Positions 11,100 to 21,539 of a stretch of 64,000 nt of DNA are shown piece by piece. The translations under genes were made by a program, and so were the position numbers. Origin of the DNA: Talpa occidentalis (taxonomy: Eukaryota > Chordata > Mammalia > Eulipotyphla > Talpidae); contig NW_023605194.1 in assembly GCF_014898055.3 (NCBI RefSeq), positions 61,357,361 to 61,421,360 on the forward strand. The letters run 5' to 3'. Below the pieces are notes generated by a model, which saw only the letters and a list, made by a program, of their open reading frames with translations, was not told the DNA's origin and did no database searches. Numbering within the stretch: the first letter of the stretch is position 1; each line of letters opens with the position of its first letter.

Positions 11100-11640
11100 C
11101 TCACTGAAAAAGCCTCAGTATTGGCCATGCCTTCTGGTGCAGGATTTCAAAGGAGACTGAGGCTGTTTGGAACTGGAAGGAGATGGGGAGTGAGAACCTT
11201 TCCCATCTTACCTTGGCCTCTCTCTCTGCTGGGCAAGCTGGGACAGGCTCAACGGGCACAGATCCTGGATCTGCATACCAGGGCTGGCAAGGTGCCCTTC
11301 TCTGGAAACCCTGACTCCTTCCCAATGCACAAGGATGTCCTTCTTTGCCAAAGTTGGCTGGTGATCCTTTCTGGAATGGCAACTCTCCCCATCCCCCCAA
11401 GGCCCGGACGATCTTCTGGCAAGCACATGTATTGAAGAGTTACAGGTGGTGCAGACACGGTTTGGAAGGAATCCCAGCTGGGCCTCCTCCCAGGAGCCTT
11501 CTGATCACTCACCAGATAACTCTAGCTGCTTGCAGAATCCCAGGAATCCTTGCTGCTCCAGGAAACCAGCTTCAAGGGCAACAAGAGCTTCTGAGAAGCT
11601 AGAATAATCTTGGAAGCTGAAACTTCTTTGTCCTTTTGCC
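11100..11640. other. GC-richer unique segment with open frames on both strands
   Basis: Locally GC-rich, with overlapping open frames of 72 to 150 codons in several plus and minus frames. Simultaneous openness in opposite frames reflects low stop-codon density. No domain, homology or splice pattern that I can identify. Confidence 0.4.
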
Positions 11641-12150
11641 TCCTTAGGTTAAAAATACTTTTGCAGTAACACCAAAGTCTTCATTTTTTAATGGGGGGGG
11701 TTGACTATAATAATTAGCGGAGTGGGAAATATGAGGGAAGGACGGACAGGCTAAAAATTTGATGATTTGATCCAGACAGTTTTGGGTCCCCGAACTTGTG
11801 TTGTTGTTGTTGATATTATTATTATTATTGGAGATGAAGTGTGCACCATTTTTCTTTGGGCATAGGACACAGGCTGTTTTGAGAACTTTCAATTCTGCAA
11901 TGTCAAGTCTTCTGGCTTCCAGACCCACATTCTGTCTTGGGGAGGTGGGAGAGATTCACATCTCTCACATATGCTGTTCTTGGTCTGTTTAATCAAACTT
12001 TCATTTGATGTTAGTTGGGATTTCACATGTGGACCAAGTATAGACAAATTAATTGATTCCAGCAGCTTAAGGGAAGAATTAACCTTTGGCATCAAATAAA
12101 TTAAAACATAGCTCATCTCAGTAATACATTTTTGGAATCACTGAGTAGTA
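11641..12150. other. Unique stretch with small simple repeats
   Basis: Contains a G run at about 11693-11700 and a (TTG)n(ATT)n run at about 11798-11829. Nothing else recognised. Confidence 0.5.
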
Positions 12151-12179
12151 GTGAGTTTATTTGTTTATTAATTTTATCT

Positions 12180-12390
12180 TCACCTTTTTCTCATCTATTC
12201 AACAAGCAATTATTAAGTTACTTCGCATGTCAAAAACTTAATAGTTACTGCAGGAACATAAAGGTAAATATGAAAAAGTTCTTGATCTTGAGAAGCTTCC
12301 AATCTAGTGGAAATGAGAGACGAATAGCTATTTGTATTGCAGGATATAAATATTACAAGAGATGTATGAAAAGTATGGTGATTCTTTTCT
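12180..12390 (+). repeat. L2 fragment
   Basis: L2-like sequence: attcaacaagcaattattaa, then cttgatcttgagaagcttcc, aatctagtgg and ataaatattacaag. Confidence 0.6.
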
Positions 12391-12920
12391 GTTTTAGGTC
12401 ATGAAATAATTCTGGTATAGTGATGGGACAGCAAGTGTGGGCTACATTTTGAAGAAAATAGGTCTTGGAAAGAAGAGAAAAATAGTCCTTTAATCTAAGA
12501 GATAGGCAATCTTCAGGAAAAATCTATCAAGGAGGCTAGATTCTCAAGGAATTTAAATTTCTTTAAAACTTCTTGTACCATTCTACCATTGTTGTCTTCA
12601 TTAAAGCAACTAACATTGTATTTTACATCACACTATTCAAAATGTGCCTGTAGATATTTGCTGGCCAGCAAACTGTTCCATAATGAGATAAGTACAGAAA
12701 TTTATGGTGTTTAGAAACACTAGCAGTTTGACAATAATTTTAAATTTGATGACTCAAATAATTATTAAAAAAAATTGGCTTGTGTTTTGTGTATCTTTTT
12801 AAATTTTCATTGTTCTTGTATTTTCCAAAAGTATTCATTTATGACACATTGCAAACAAAATAATAATAATAAAAAAAACTATTCCTTGCTATTGATGGCT
12901 CAAGAAGCACTGTATAAATG
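12391..12920. other. Unique AT-rich stretch
   Basis: No open frame or named repeat seen. Confidence 0.35.
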
Positions 12921-12924
12921 ATTA

Positions 12925-13045
12925 CTTACATTTGTCTTCCTACTAGACTATAAGTTGCTTCAGGGCAGGCAGGAGCTGCATTTTTTCATGTTTGTATTTC
13001 AGTTCTGAACTTTCCAGTAGGTGCCCCTTTATTTTTTGTTGAATT
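12925..13045 (+). repeat. L2 3' end
   Basis: Typical L2 3' sequence: tgtcttcctactagactata, agttgcttcagggcaggcag, then a diverged tail. An L1 has inserted into its end. Confidence 0.7.
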
Positions 13046-13536
13046 AAATGGAAACATAATTATTCACAATAACCAAGTTATGGAAATAATCTAAATGCCC
13101 ATCAACTAATGACTGGATAAAGAAATTATGGAATATAGACTCAATGGAAGACAATGCACCTCTTTGAAAAGATGAAATAGTGCTTTTTAGGACACAATAG
13201 ATGGATTTGGAGGTGATTGTGCTAAATGAAACAAGTCAGAAAGTGCAAGACAGTTACTGATGGTTTCACTCATTTGCAGAATATAAATAATGCAAGAAAA
13301 CAAACTGGCAAAGACCAACAAAAAGCAATTCTTACATTATGTGAAAAATATACTGGTCACCAGAAGGACTGAGGGGAAGGAGGAGTCAAAGGAAGGAAGA
13401 GGATAAGACACTGGCCCTGGAGTTTTAGTGGAGGGTGAGGGAATGTCACACACATGTGGTGGTGTGAAGTTGTACTCCCAGAATTACATTGTTTTGTGAA
13501 TGACTGACGAATTAATAAAAAAAAATGGAGACATAA
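13046..13536 (+). mobile_element. 5'-truncated L1 inserted in L2
   Basis: The element is 13060-13522: end of ORF2 (ttattcacaataaccaag, ggaataatctaaatgcccatc-like text) with many breaks, then 3' UTR and poly(A). The TSD AAATGGAAACATAA (13046-13059) recurs as AAATGGAGACATAA (13523-13536). It is more diverged than the L1s at 3327 and 57992, so older. Confidence 0.88.
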
Positions 13537-13584
13537 ATGGGAATTGAGTCAATCATCTATGAATTCATTTCAAACTTTAGAAAG

Positions 13585-13870
13585 CCTGCTTGTGTGTGTG
13601 TGTTTAAGGTTGATTTATTTATGCATACAAGAACTGGGGTGCAGGACAGAGGTGCAGGGGGTGAGAGGATTCCCCAGAAACAGAGTGGGGAACAGAACAG
13701 GCAGTAATATATTGCCAAGGGGAGCAGTGGATGAGACAGGAGAGGTCTACTGCACCATGTGGGTTGCTCCCTGGCTGGGGATCAATCTTATGCTGCAGTG
13801 ACTGTGGATTGCTTCATAGTGCTGATGCTTAACCCCTTGTGCCACCAGGGCAGCCCCTGCTTGTGTGTTT
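13585..13870 (-). mobile_element. SINE (older subtype), minus strand
   Basis: The SINE is about 13600-13855, tail first on the plus strand (ggttgatttatttatgcata) and head last (cttgtgccaccagggcagcc). TSD CCTGCTTGTGTGTGT at 13585-13599 recurs as CCTGCTTGTGTGTTT at 13856-13870. Confidence 0.92.
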
Positions 13871-14404
13871 TAACTTGAATTTGCTCTTGGATTCATAATG
13901 ACTGGGATGTCTACTGTTCCTGTGGCCATGATTCCCCTTGCCTCTCTACATCTCATGGCTCCAGCAAGCCACGGGTCTCCCATCTCTGCGTGCAGTTTCC
14001 ATGGGAAAATTCCCTGTCCCTGGCTATGTATGAACTCTTGAAAATTCCTATGAGCAAGTTTAGTTTTGCTTTAGGTTATGCTTAGGGGAGCAGTGTTTTG
14101 ATTCTTCCTATTCTGTCACCTTGTACGTGGAGCATCCTCAGAATTCATCCCTTCATTCCCAGTGAAACAATTTTTGATTTTATTGTCTCCAATAATACTT
14201 TCATGCTTCAAGGTTGTAGTTCTTCATTTTAATTTTTTTCAACTTATCTATGGTTCATGAATCTAAAGGTTGAAACCTACCATCTTTATTCTTTCTCCTT
14301 CACTTCCCACATTTAATATTTTGAAGCTTTTTCAGTTTTATTGTTTAACTAAATTGCAGAAATAGTGATGTTACCCATTATTTCCCTTTTATAATGCCCA
14401 TTGT
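13871..14404. other. Unique stretch
   Basis: No gene or known repeat recognised. Confidence 0.35.
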
Positions 14405-14950
14405 TTTATCATTCATTCAAGTACTTGTTCTCCAATTATTAAGTAGCTGTTATGTGCTTGACACTCTGCTAGGCATGGAATACAAAGAATAATGGAAAAT
14501 CTTCTGACTCTCCAAGATTTATAGTCTAGTAGGAGAGATAGGCATATAAATATAAAAGGACACTAAGGAATTACAAGTAGAGTCATGCATCACTTAACAA
14601 CAGGATGTGTTCTGAGAAATGAGTCTTCAGGCATATTTGTTGTGTGAACATTACAGAGTATAATTATACAAACCAAGATGGGGTAACTACTCATACCTAT
14701 GCTATATGGTACAGCCTGTTAAGACCAGTGTTGTATATTCAGTCCATCATTGACCAAAATACCATTAAGTGACTTATGATTATACTAGGATGGACAGCCA
14801 AATGAGAATCAAAAGGCACACAATATTGGGAGTGATCTGTTCTATGTTGGAAGCCAGGAAAGGCCTTCTGGAAGAGGTGTTTTGAGTTGAAGTGGAAATG
14901 TTGGAAGGGGTGTTTGCCAAGGAGACAGTAATGCTGGCAGAGAGTACTCA
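14405..14950 (+). repeat. L2 element split by a Tigger MITE
   Basis: The left part (14405-14579) has catgtgcttgacactctgct-like text, ggcatggaatacaaag and agatttatagtctagtagg. The right part (14790-14950) has ggaagccaggaaaggccttc and tggaagaggtgttttgag, the next part of L2 in order. The two belong to one L2 copy interrupted at 14580-14782. Confidence 0.65.
14580..14782 (+). mobile_element. Tigger-type MITE (TcMar DNA transposon)
   Basis: Starts gagtcatgcatcacttaaca, followed by the stretch containing tgttctgagaaatgagtc, gcatatttgttgtgtgaac, ctatgctatatggtacagcc, and ends attaagtgacttatgatta. The ends are inverted repeats in diverged form and TA dinucleotides flank it (14578-14579 and 14783-14784), as for TcMar elements. 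Non-autonomous, no transposase. Exact subfamily not assigned. Confidence 0.8.
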
Positions 14951-15120
14951 GGGGAGATATATGGTGGTGTGATTGAGACTGTAAATTCTGGAGCCTCTTC
15001 CAAATCCTAACTATACCACTCTGGCTGTGTGACTTGGTTAGTTAGTTATCAGGCCTGGGTCACAATTTCCTTATAAGTAAGACAGGAATAATAATAGCCA
15101 CAGCTTTATAGTTTGTGTGT
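14950..15120 (+). repeat. MIR SINE
   Basis: MIR order visible: gtgattgagactgtaaattc, ctggagcctcttccaaatcc, ctggctgtgtgacttggtta, gtcacaatttccttataag, aataataatagccaca. Confidence 0.8.
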
Positions 15121-15189
15121 TTTAAGGGGTATTTTTTATATAAAGTACTTAAAACAACCTATGTATAGGAAATTTTATACATTTTGGTA

Positions 15190-15540
15190 TGAAGATTTGA
15201 GGAAGAAAGCTCAATTGAGGTCAGTTTCTCTGGGGATCAGATGATGTGGAACTTTTTATATATTCTGAGGAATTTTCTACTTTATCTTGCAGATTATGTG
15301 GAATTACTGAAGACTTTTAGCACAAAGCAACACAGTAAGATTTGTGTTTGAAAGGGTTACTCTGACGCAGGATAGAAGAGGGAGAGTGGGAGTTATCACA
15401 GTCACTGGGAGACTATGGCTCTCTTCCCAAGAACACATGATGGAGGTATGGGAAGGGAGTAGGGATACCAGTGAGCTCAAACCTAGAGGACTGAGTATTA
15501 AATTTCATGATGTGAGAGGGCATGATGCAATCTGGTGATT
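15190..15540 (+). repeat. L2-like fragment
   Basis: Stretches such as agacttttagcacaaagcaa, gatttgtgtttgaaagggtt and actctgacgcaggatag resemble the L2 region near gttttaagcaggggagtgac. Diverged. Confidence 0.45.
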
Positions 15541-15584
15541 CGTGTCCTGGCCTGGTGAACAGTTGGTACTATTCACAGGAAGAG

Positions 15585-15642
15585 ACTTAGCTTTTATGGA
15601 AAGACTTAGCTTTGATGGAAAGACTTAGCTTTGATGGAAAGA
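15585..15642 (+). repeat. 19-20 bp tandem repeat, 3 units
   Basis: Three head-to-tail copies of gacttagctttgatggaaa; the first has tttt where the others have tttg. No homogenised array beyond this. Confidence 0.92.
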
Positions 15643-16257
15643 TGGTGAGCTAAAATTGGTTCTTGTTAAGTTCTAGGCAGCTGTGTGACATCCACAAGAA
15701 GATATCAAATAGTTAATTGGATCTATGAGTTCAGGGGAGAGATATGCACCCAATCTCTGGATTTGAAAGCCATCTGCTTATTGAAGGCAGTGGAAATCTC
15801 ATTCAAGTGGATGAAATAACCTTGGGAAAGTCATTTTTTTGAGAGAGGCATATTAATCTAGCATCTTTAGAAAATAATTGATAATATCCACTTGGGTCTG
15901 AAGAAGGAGTTTGGGTGAAGCCTCTTAGTATGGTAGAATCATTTGCAGAGTATAAGCAGAGTCTTTAAGGTCAAACTAAGGCCTCAAGGAAAGAAAGACT
16001 TTGTAGAGTGGGCAGGAGTTGCCAAACAGAAGTAGGAAAAATAGAAAACAAAATTTCGGTGAAAATAGAACACAAGGTAAAATGTGGAATTGAGGCTATT
16101 CAGTTATTTCAGAAATCCTGGAGTGCAAGAACATAAGGGGTGAGGGAAGCTCCTTGGTTTAGATAAAAAGTTTCAGCTTACCAGGCTTGCAGGTATGTTC
16201 TTGTTGTCTTATATAATTTTTGCATAATTTTTGGAATTGCCAGCTCTTCTTTGAAAT
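15643..16257. other. Unique stretch
   Basis: No gene or named repeat recognised. Confidence 0.35.
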
Positions 16258-16740
16258 TTGGGAAATCTGGCAATAATACCTCATGGCGTTCTTAGTGTTC
16301 CCATTTTAAAGGGAGGAAACAGAGGTATGGAGTTGTTAAATAATTTGTTCTACTTCACACATCAAATCCATGTTAAGGGGCCTCCCCTGGTGGCGCAGGT
16401 GGTTGAGTGCAGCACTGTGAAGCTGTCCACAGCCTCTGCAGTGCCGGTTCAATCCCAGCCGAACACAGAGCAACCCATATGACGAAGCAGACCTCTCACT
16501 TGCTGCTCTCTTCAGCAGTTATTTTAGTCAGTCTGCCTGTTCTGTTCCCGCTCTGTGTCTGGAGAATCCTCTCACCCTCCCGCACATCTGGCCTGTGCCC
16601 CGGTTCTTGTATGCATGAATAAAAAAACAAATCTTTAAAAAAAAAATCCATGTCAAGATTCAAACTCAGGTTCACTTGACTAAGAAAATTAAGCTTTTAA
16701 TCAAGTCTCTTATATCAAAGTTCTGCTTGATATTTAGCTC
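16258..16740 (+). repeat. MIR split by a SINE
   Basis: The left part (about 16290-16377) reads cccattttaaagggaggaaa, cagaggtatggagttgttaa, ataatttgttc. The right part (16645-16740) continues tcaagattcaaactcaggtt. Together they form the MIR 3' half, interrupted by the SINE at 16378-16644. Confidence 0.65.
16365..16657 (+). mobile_element. SINE with clean TSD
   Basis: The SINE is 16378-16644. Its head carries an A-box-like tggcgcaggtgg (one extra base) and a B box GGTTCAATCCC (16446-16456). The TSD AATCCATGTTAAG (16365-16377) recurs as AATCCATGTCAAG (16645-16657). Confidence 0.94.
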
Positions 16741-16757
16741 TATTATTTTGGTAAGTA

Positions 16758-17364
16758 CAGACAGTCCTTAACCTACAATGACCAGACTTTATAATGGTGT
16801 GAAAGCAATTTGCATTCAGTAGAAATCATACTTCAAGTTTTTAACTTTGATCTTTTCCAGGGCAAATGATACTTGGTCCCATACTCTATCATGTTGTGAG
16901 GCAGCGTCAATGAGCCACAGCTCCCAGTCAGTCACTAGATCTTTAGGGTAAACAACCTATCAGCTATTTCAAGCCTCATCAGAAGAAAGAGAAATTGCAG
17001 ACCCTGTCACAGTAGAATCGTCATCATCCAGCAGTCAATTTTAGTTCAATGTTACCAACATTTTTCAGTGTGCTTTCAGGTATGTATTTTAATGGTGAGA
17101 AAAATACAACCATTCTGTTTTTCACATTCAGTACACTATTCAATGTTATGGGAAATATTCAACACTATTAAAAACTATACTTTGTGTTGCATCATGGTGC
17201 TCAATTAAAGGTTAATGCAATGTTCTGGGCATATCTAAGGTAGGCTAGGCCAAGCTCTGACATTTGGGGTATTACAGGTATTAAATGCATTTTCATCCTT
17301 TGATATTGTCAAATTATGATGGGTTTATCAGGCTGCAAGCCTATGGTAAATCAAGGAATATCTG
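16758..17364 (+). mobile_element. Tigger-family DNA transposon remnant with both ends
   Basis: A 607-bp element flanked by TA (16756-16757 and 17365-17366). The left end cagacagtccttaacctaca and the right end (reverse complement cagatattccttgatttacc) are a diverged terminal inverted repeat. Internal text such as gagccacagctcccagtcag and ggtaaacaacctatcagc is known from Tigger-type elements. No intact transposase frame. Confidence 0.85.
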
Positions 17365-17409
17365 TATTTTACTGCTTAGAAGCTCTGTGTTATTTGTTGG
17401 CATTTAAAA

Positions 17410-18265
17410 AGTTGTTCATTAAGGTTATCTATGAAAAATGTTGGCAATGGTGTAGAGAAATAGGAACTTGGTACACTGTTGGTGGGAATGTGGACTGCTC
17501 CAGCCCCTATGTAAAACAACATGGAGTTTACTAAAAATATTAAAAATAGATCTACTATCAGATCCAGCAATTCTACTACTACATATTCACCTGAAGAATG
17601 CAAAAATACTAATTTCAAGTGATATATGCATTCCTTTCTTCAGTGCAGCACTATTAACAATTGTCAAGTTATGGTGATAATCTAAATGCCCCACAACAGA
17701 CCAGTGGACTAAAAAGATAATCGAGTCCACCCAACAATCTCATCTACTCAGTTCAGCTCAGTGAGTCTCAAGTTGTTGATGGCTCTGTAGCACAACTGTT
17801 CTCATAGAATTAGCATATCTGCACAATGGAATACCACTCAGTCATAAAACAAACAAACAAACAACAACAGCAACAACAAACCATGAAATCTTGCCATTGA
17901 GGACAACATGGATGGGGAACTAGAGGGATTATGCTCAACGAAATAAATGAGATGGAGAAAGACAAATACTGGATGATTCACTTATATGTGGAATATAAAG
18001 AAACAAAACAAAGGAACAGACAAAACTAAACAAAAGCAAATCCTAGAAAACTGACTGTAGAATTGAAATCACTGCTGGGAAAGGGTGGGCAAGAGGGAGT
18101 GAAAGGGACAGGGAGCCCCGTGTTGCATGGTGGGGGATTAATGGGTGCTTTGGAGGTGGGTGTGGTAACATACATCTGAGGAGATGTGAACCTCTAAATC
18201 ACATACAGTGTTTAAACCAATGGTACACCAATAAAAAGATATGTTATTTAAAAATAAATGCGCCA
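17410..18265 (+). mobile_element. L1 3' end with an internal foreign segment
   Basis: ORF2 end in plus orientation (ttggtacactgttggtggga, the gcaattctactactacatat stretch, gcacaatggaataccactca, ggattatgctcaacgaaata) followed by 3' UTR. Frames are broken. About 100 bp at 17715-17814 do not belong to L1: L1 text breaks off at aaaagataa and resumes at catatctgcacaatgg. The inserted part contains the 73-bp repeat described separately. A (CAA)n run lies at 17850-17880. Confidence 0.82.
17737..17809 (+). repeat. Unidentified 73-bp repeat, copy 1
   Basis: Aligns without gaps to 19340-19412 at 57 of 73 positions. The best conserved parts are CATCTACTCAG, GTGAGTCTCAAGTT and AGCACAACTGTTCT. It sits within the non-L1 segment that interrupts the L1 above. 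I do not recognise the family. Confidence 0.75.
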
Positions 18266-18689
18266 AATAAACCTACACAAAAATTAAAAAAATGAAACAA
18301 AAGGCTGTAGAGACAAGGAGGAGCAAACACCAGAAGCCTTGCCTGTGCCCGAGAGTCTCCGAGGTATCCGGGTGGTGTCGGCTATCCTCCCTGTGGTTTC
18401 CTAATGCACTTTCCCTCTCCCACCCCACATTCAGACACTGCTTCAAACAAAAGGCACGTCTATTTTCTTTCCACTAATGGGTAAACTTGTCGACTGACTC
18501 TAGCTTGACAATTATTACTTTGAAAGAAACGTCTAAAAGTTTAATCATCAAGGATGCTTAGTCAACGAATATAATTCTGAGGGGCTTTAAAAGCAAAATA
18601 AATAATCCGGCCTTCCCCATGCTGTGAGGTGTGGTGGGAGCCAAATGAGATGATGTGTTAATTTAAAAAGTTATAAGTCTTTCTTCCAA
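18266..18689. other. Unique stretch
   Basis: Slightly GC-richer around 18320-18440 with a 61-codon open frame; no domain or homology seen. Confidence 0.35.
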
Positions 18690-19000
18690 CTGATGTAAAA
18701 TCTGTTTATTTTTTTTAAAAAATAAGCAGATTTATTTATTTATGAATACAAGAACTAGGGTGTAGGTCAGAGGTGCAGGGGGTGAGAGGATTCACCAGAA
18801 ACAGAGTGGGGAGCAGAACAGGCAGATCTCCTGAAATACACTGCAGAGGGGAGCAGTGGCCAAGACAGGAGAGGTCTGCTGCACCATGTGGGTAGCTCCC
18901 TGGCCAGGGATCAAGCTCATGCTGTAGTGGCTGCTGATAGTTTGATAGTGCTCACTTTCAACCCTGAGCCACCAGGGAGCCCCTGATGTAGAATCTGTTT
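18690..19000 (-). mobile_element. SINE (older subtype), minus strand, 18-bp TSD
   Basis: The SINE is 18708-18982. TSD CTGATGTAAAATCTGTTT (18690-18707) recurs as CTGATGTAGAATCTGTTT (18983-19000). Confidence 0.95.
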
Positions 19001-19039
19001 TTATGTTATGACTCTGATCCTTAGAAGCAAGAGTCCTTG

Positions 19040-19310
19040 GTGCAGTTATTCTGAAAGGAGATAAAGAAATGAAGTCTGAGCAGAGAAGTTGCAGAGGAGG
19101 AACATGTGATGAGTGTGTTGTTAATCAGGTCTTTGTCCTTGGGCTAATTTTCTAATACCGCTCAGCCTCAGTTTGTTGCTTTGAAAATGGAGATGGTAAT
19201 GGAAAGTCTTCTTGGGGGTCACCAAGATAGTAAGAGTTAATATGTGTTAAGTGCTTAGCACAGGACGTGCCGTGGAGTCTCGGCAGCAGAAATGACAGCT
19301 ATTCTACTAT
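19040..19310 (+). repeat. MIR SINE, near full length
   Basis: Visible in order: gtctttgtccttgggctaat, tcagcctcagtttgttgctt, gaaaatggagatggtaatgg, agttaatatgtgttaagtgc, ttagcacaggacgtgcc. Confidence 0.8.
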
Positions 19311-19339
19311 TCTTAATCACTGTCTTGATCTACTTGATT

Positions 19340-19412
19340 ATCCCATCTACCCAGATCATCGGGGTGAGCCTCAAGTTATCCACTGCTCTTCAGCACAACT
19401 GTTCTAATAGAA
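19340..19412 (+). repeat. Unidentified 73-bp repeat, copy 2
   Basis: Gapless partner of 17737-17809 (78 percent identity by eye). It lies just downstream of a MIR copy. Similarity stops abruptly on both sides, so the unit is short. Confidence 0.75.
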
Positions 19413-19429
19413 ACCTCTAGACTGCCTGG

Positions 19430-20588
19430 CTGCTGACCAAGGATTTTTTTCCACTCTCCCTTTTCCCCTGTTAAAATGCTATCATTTTCTCTGTGCAAAC
19501 CATAAACACTGGCAGAAAACAAGGCCTCACCCACTAGGTTGCCATGAGCTTAGTTCCAGCAGCAGTGGCTGATGAGGAAAAGGAGTGGTTTCACCTTACT
19601 GGGGAGAAAAGATTGTGCTGATTTTATAAATCGGAAATTCTTCAAATTGACCAGAGTGCTTTCCCTCTAACCACCCTCATTCTCAGATCCTTCCGGAAAA
19701 AAAAAAAACAAAAAACAAAAAACAAAAACACAGCACATGGAAAACTAAAAAGGAAAATAGAAAAGACCTCAACTTCTCTCTTCTTCCAGACTGCTTCTTT
19801 AATTGGTAGGTCTGGATGTGGCCCCACTCACCCAGTGGTTGCATTAGGGCTTAAAGACTTGATCAGCTGTTTGTACTCACACTTGTCCTAGTTATTCAAT
19901 ACTTTCTGCTGTAGGTCAAAATGACTAGACATTCTGGTTTTGCAGGGACTGTCCCCAGTGACATGGTTCAAAGTATTTCTTTTTAGCTACCATATGATGT
20001 AATGTGGCCCTTTATTATTTCCCTTGCCCCTCAGACAGTGACATAAAGTGATTACTCTTGCAAAATGTTAATTGGAAGGATTAAATATCATCCATATTTT
20101 TCCTTCTTTCTTTAAGTGGAAGTTGAAATTAAAATTGAGAAGGTCTAGAGTAGCCAGTAATTGCAATCCGAAAAAGCTGGGGACTCTGAAAAACCAAACC
20201 GCAATGTAATTTCTATCACGGAGGAGGCACAGATTTGGTCAAACTAGTTTGGAGAGTCAAGAGAGTGGCTTATTGAAGCAAGTTGAAAATTAAGACTCAA
20301 ACCACCTCAGGAAAGTGAGACCAAGCCAGCATTAAAAGTAAAATTACGTCGAGGATAGCCCTCAAGTCAGGGCAAGGAAAGTGACTCAAATAACAGAGTT
20401 CTAGCTTTGACTCTCGCTACTAAGCTTTTCATGAACACCACAACTGGACCTTTTTTTTTTGTTTCTTTATTTTCAATTTGACTTCCTACATTTTCCATGT
20501 GTTACATACTAGAATGATGGCTAGCATTCTATCAATAAGATTAGGAGGGATGCTGATCGTTATCTTGTCTGAGACACTGTGGAGGATT
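19430..20588. other. Unique stretch with A-rich simple sequence
   Basis: An A/C-rich run at about 19697-19732. Nothing else recognised; open frames are short. Confidence 0.4.
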
Positions 20589-21000
20589 TTTTTTATTATT
20601 ATTTTTTATTTTATATATTTTTTACATCTTTTTTTCATTTTTGTACAATACATGCATTTTCATCTTGGTTATAGTCCCTGTAAAATTACCACCACCTTTT
20701 TTTTGATCCTACTCTTTTCTCCTCCCCCCCAACCCCCGTAGTATGTCTCTGGTTTATAGTTGGCTATTGATTTTCATTTTTGCTTTATTATTAGCTTTAT
20801 TATTGCTACAAGTGAGCTTTATTATTGCTACAAGTGAGACCATCCAGTATTTTTCTTTTTCTTTCTGGCTTATTTCACTGAGCATGATCCCTTCCAGCTC
20901 CATCCACATTGCTGCAAATGGCATGAGTTTCCCTTTTTTGATTGCTGAGTAATATTCCATTGTGTATATGTACCACATCTTATTTATCCAGTATCCTATA
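20589..21000 (-). mobile_element. 5'-truncated L1, minus strand
   Basis: Poly(T) and L1 3' UTR (ttgtacaatacatgcatttt, tctggtttatagttggctat) followed by the reverse complement of the ORF2 C-terminal end (open 20754-21017 on the minus strand: the MWYIYTMEYYSAIKKGK segment). An exact 22-bp tandem duplication occurs inside it at 20793-20836. No clear TSD found. Confidence 0.9.
20793..20836 (+). repeat. 22-bp perfect tandem duplication within L1
   Basis: AGCTTTATTATTGCTACAAGTG occurs twice in a row (20793-20814, 20815-20836). Other L1 copies in the window do not have the second unit. Confidence 0.93.
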
Positions 21001-21439
21001 GCATTTGTATATGCCACACATTAGCTATGTTCCCATCCATAGAAAATGAGATCTGGGGGATCACTCTGGAAACTCTTTGTCCATTTGCAAACTTTAAATT
21101 GTGCTTGATTATGTTGCTTCCCAGAATTTTTTTATATCATTTAAATAAGATAAATGATGGCAGAGAAAAGTATTTGAACATTATCATTGGGTCACCTATC
21201 TCCTTTTGAAATGTGGCAATTTAAATGGTTCAGTTATGTTACATTTTAGAGAATGGTGAATCATGGTGTGTGTGTGGGGGGCATATCACTGAACCTACAT
21301 ATTCATGATCTTCAGAAGCTTATAAGTATCAAATTAACTGGTAACCATTGTGAAGCTTCAGATATATCTTTTTGAGCTGGACTTTTAGCTCCCCTACTAT
21401 AGGTGGAAATTACTATAGCCTAAAAATAACAATAACAAA

Positions 21440-21502
21440 AAATATTATGGCAGCTAATTTTACTGAGTGCTTACCAAGTGCCAAGTATCAGACATTGTTC
21501 TA

Positions 21503-21533
<31 letters not shown>

Positions 21534-21535
21534 TT
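21440..21535 (+). repeat. MIR 5' part followed by (TG)n(TA)n
   Basis: gcagctaattttactgagtg, cttaccaagtgccaagtatc and attgttctaagtg fit MIR. The copy runs into a dinucleotide repeat at 21505-21532. The 21001-21439 stretch before it shows nothing recognised. Confidence 0.6.
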
Positions 21536-21539
21536 ATTC

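Noticed and set aside
10983..11435. 150-codon plus-strand open frame
   Set aside because: Its first third is a translated GA microsatellite, and opposite frames are open over the rest.
17715..17814. Normal part of the L1 sequence
   Set aside because: The text does not match the L1 order seen in the other copies (gaagatgtggtatatatac), and a related sequence exists at 19340 outside any L1.
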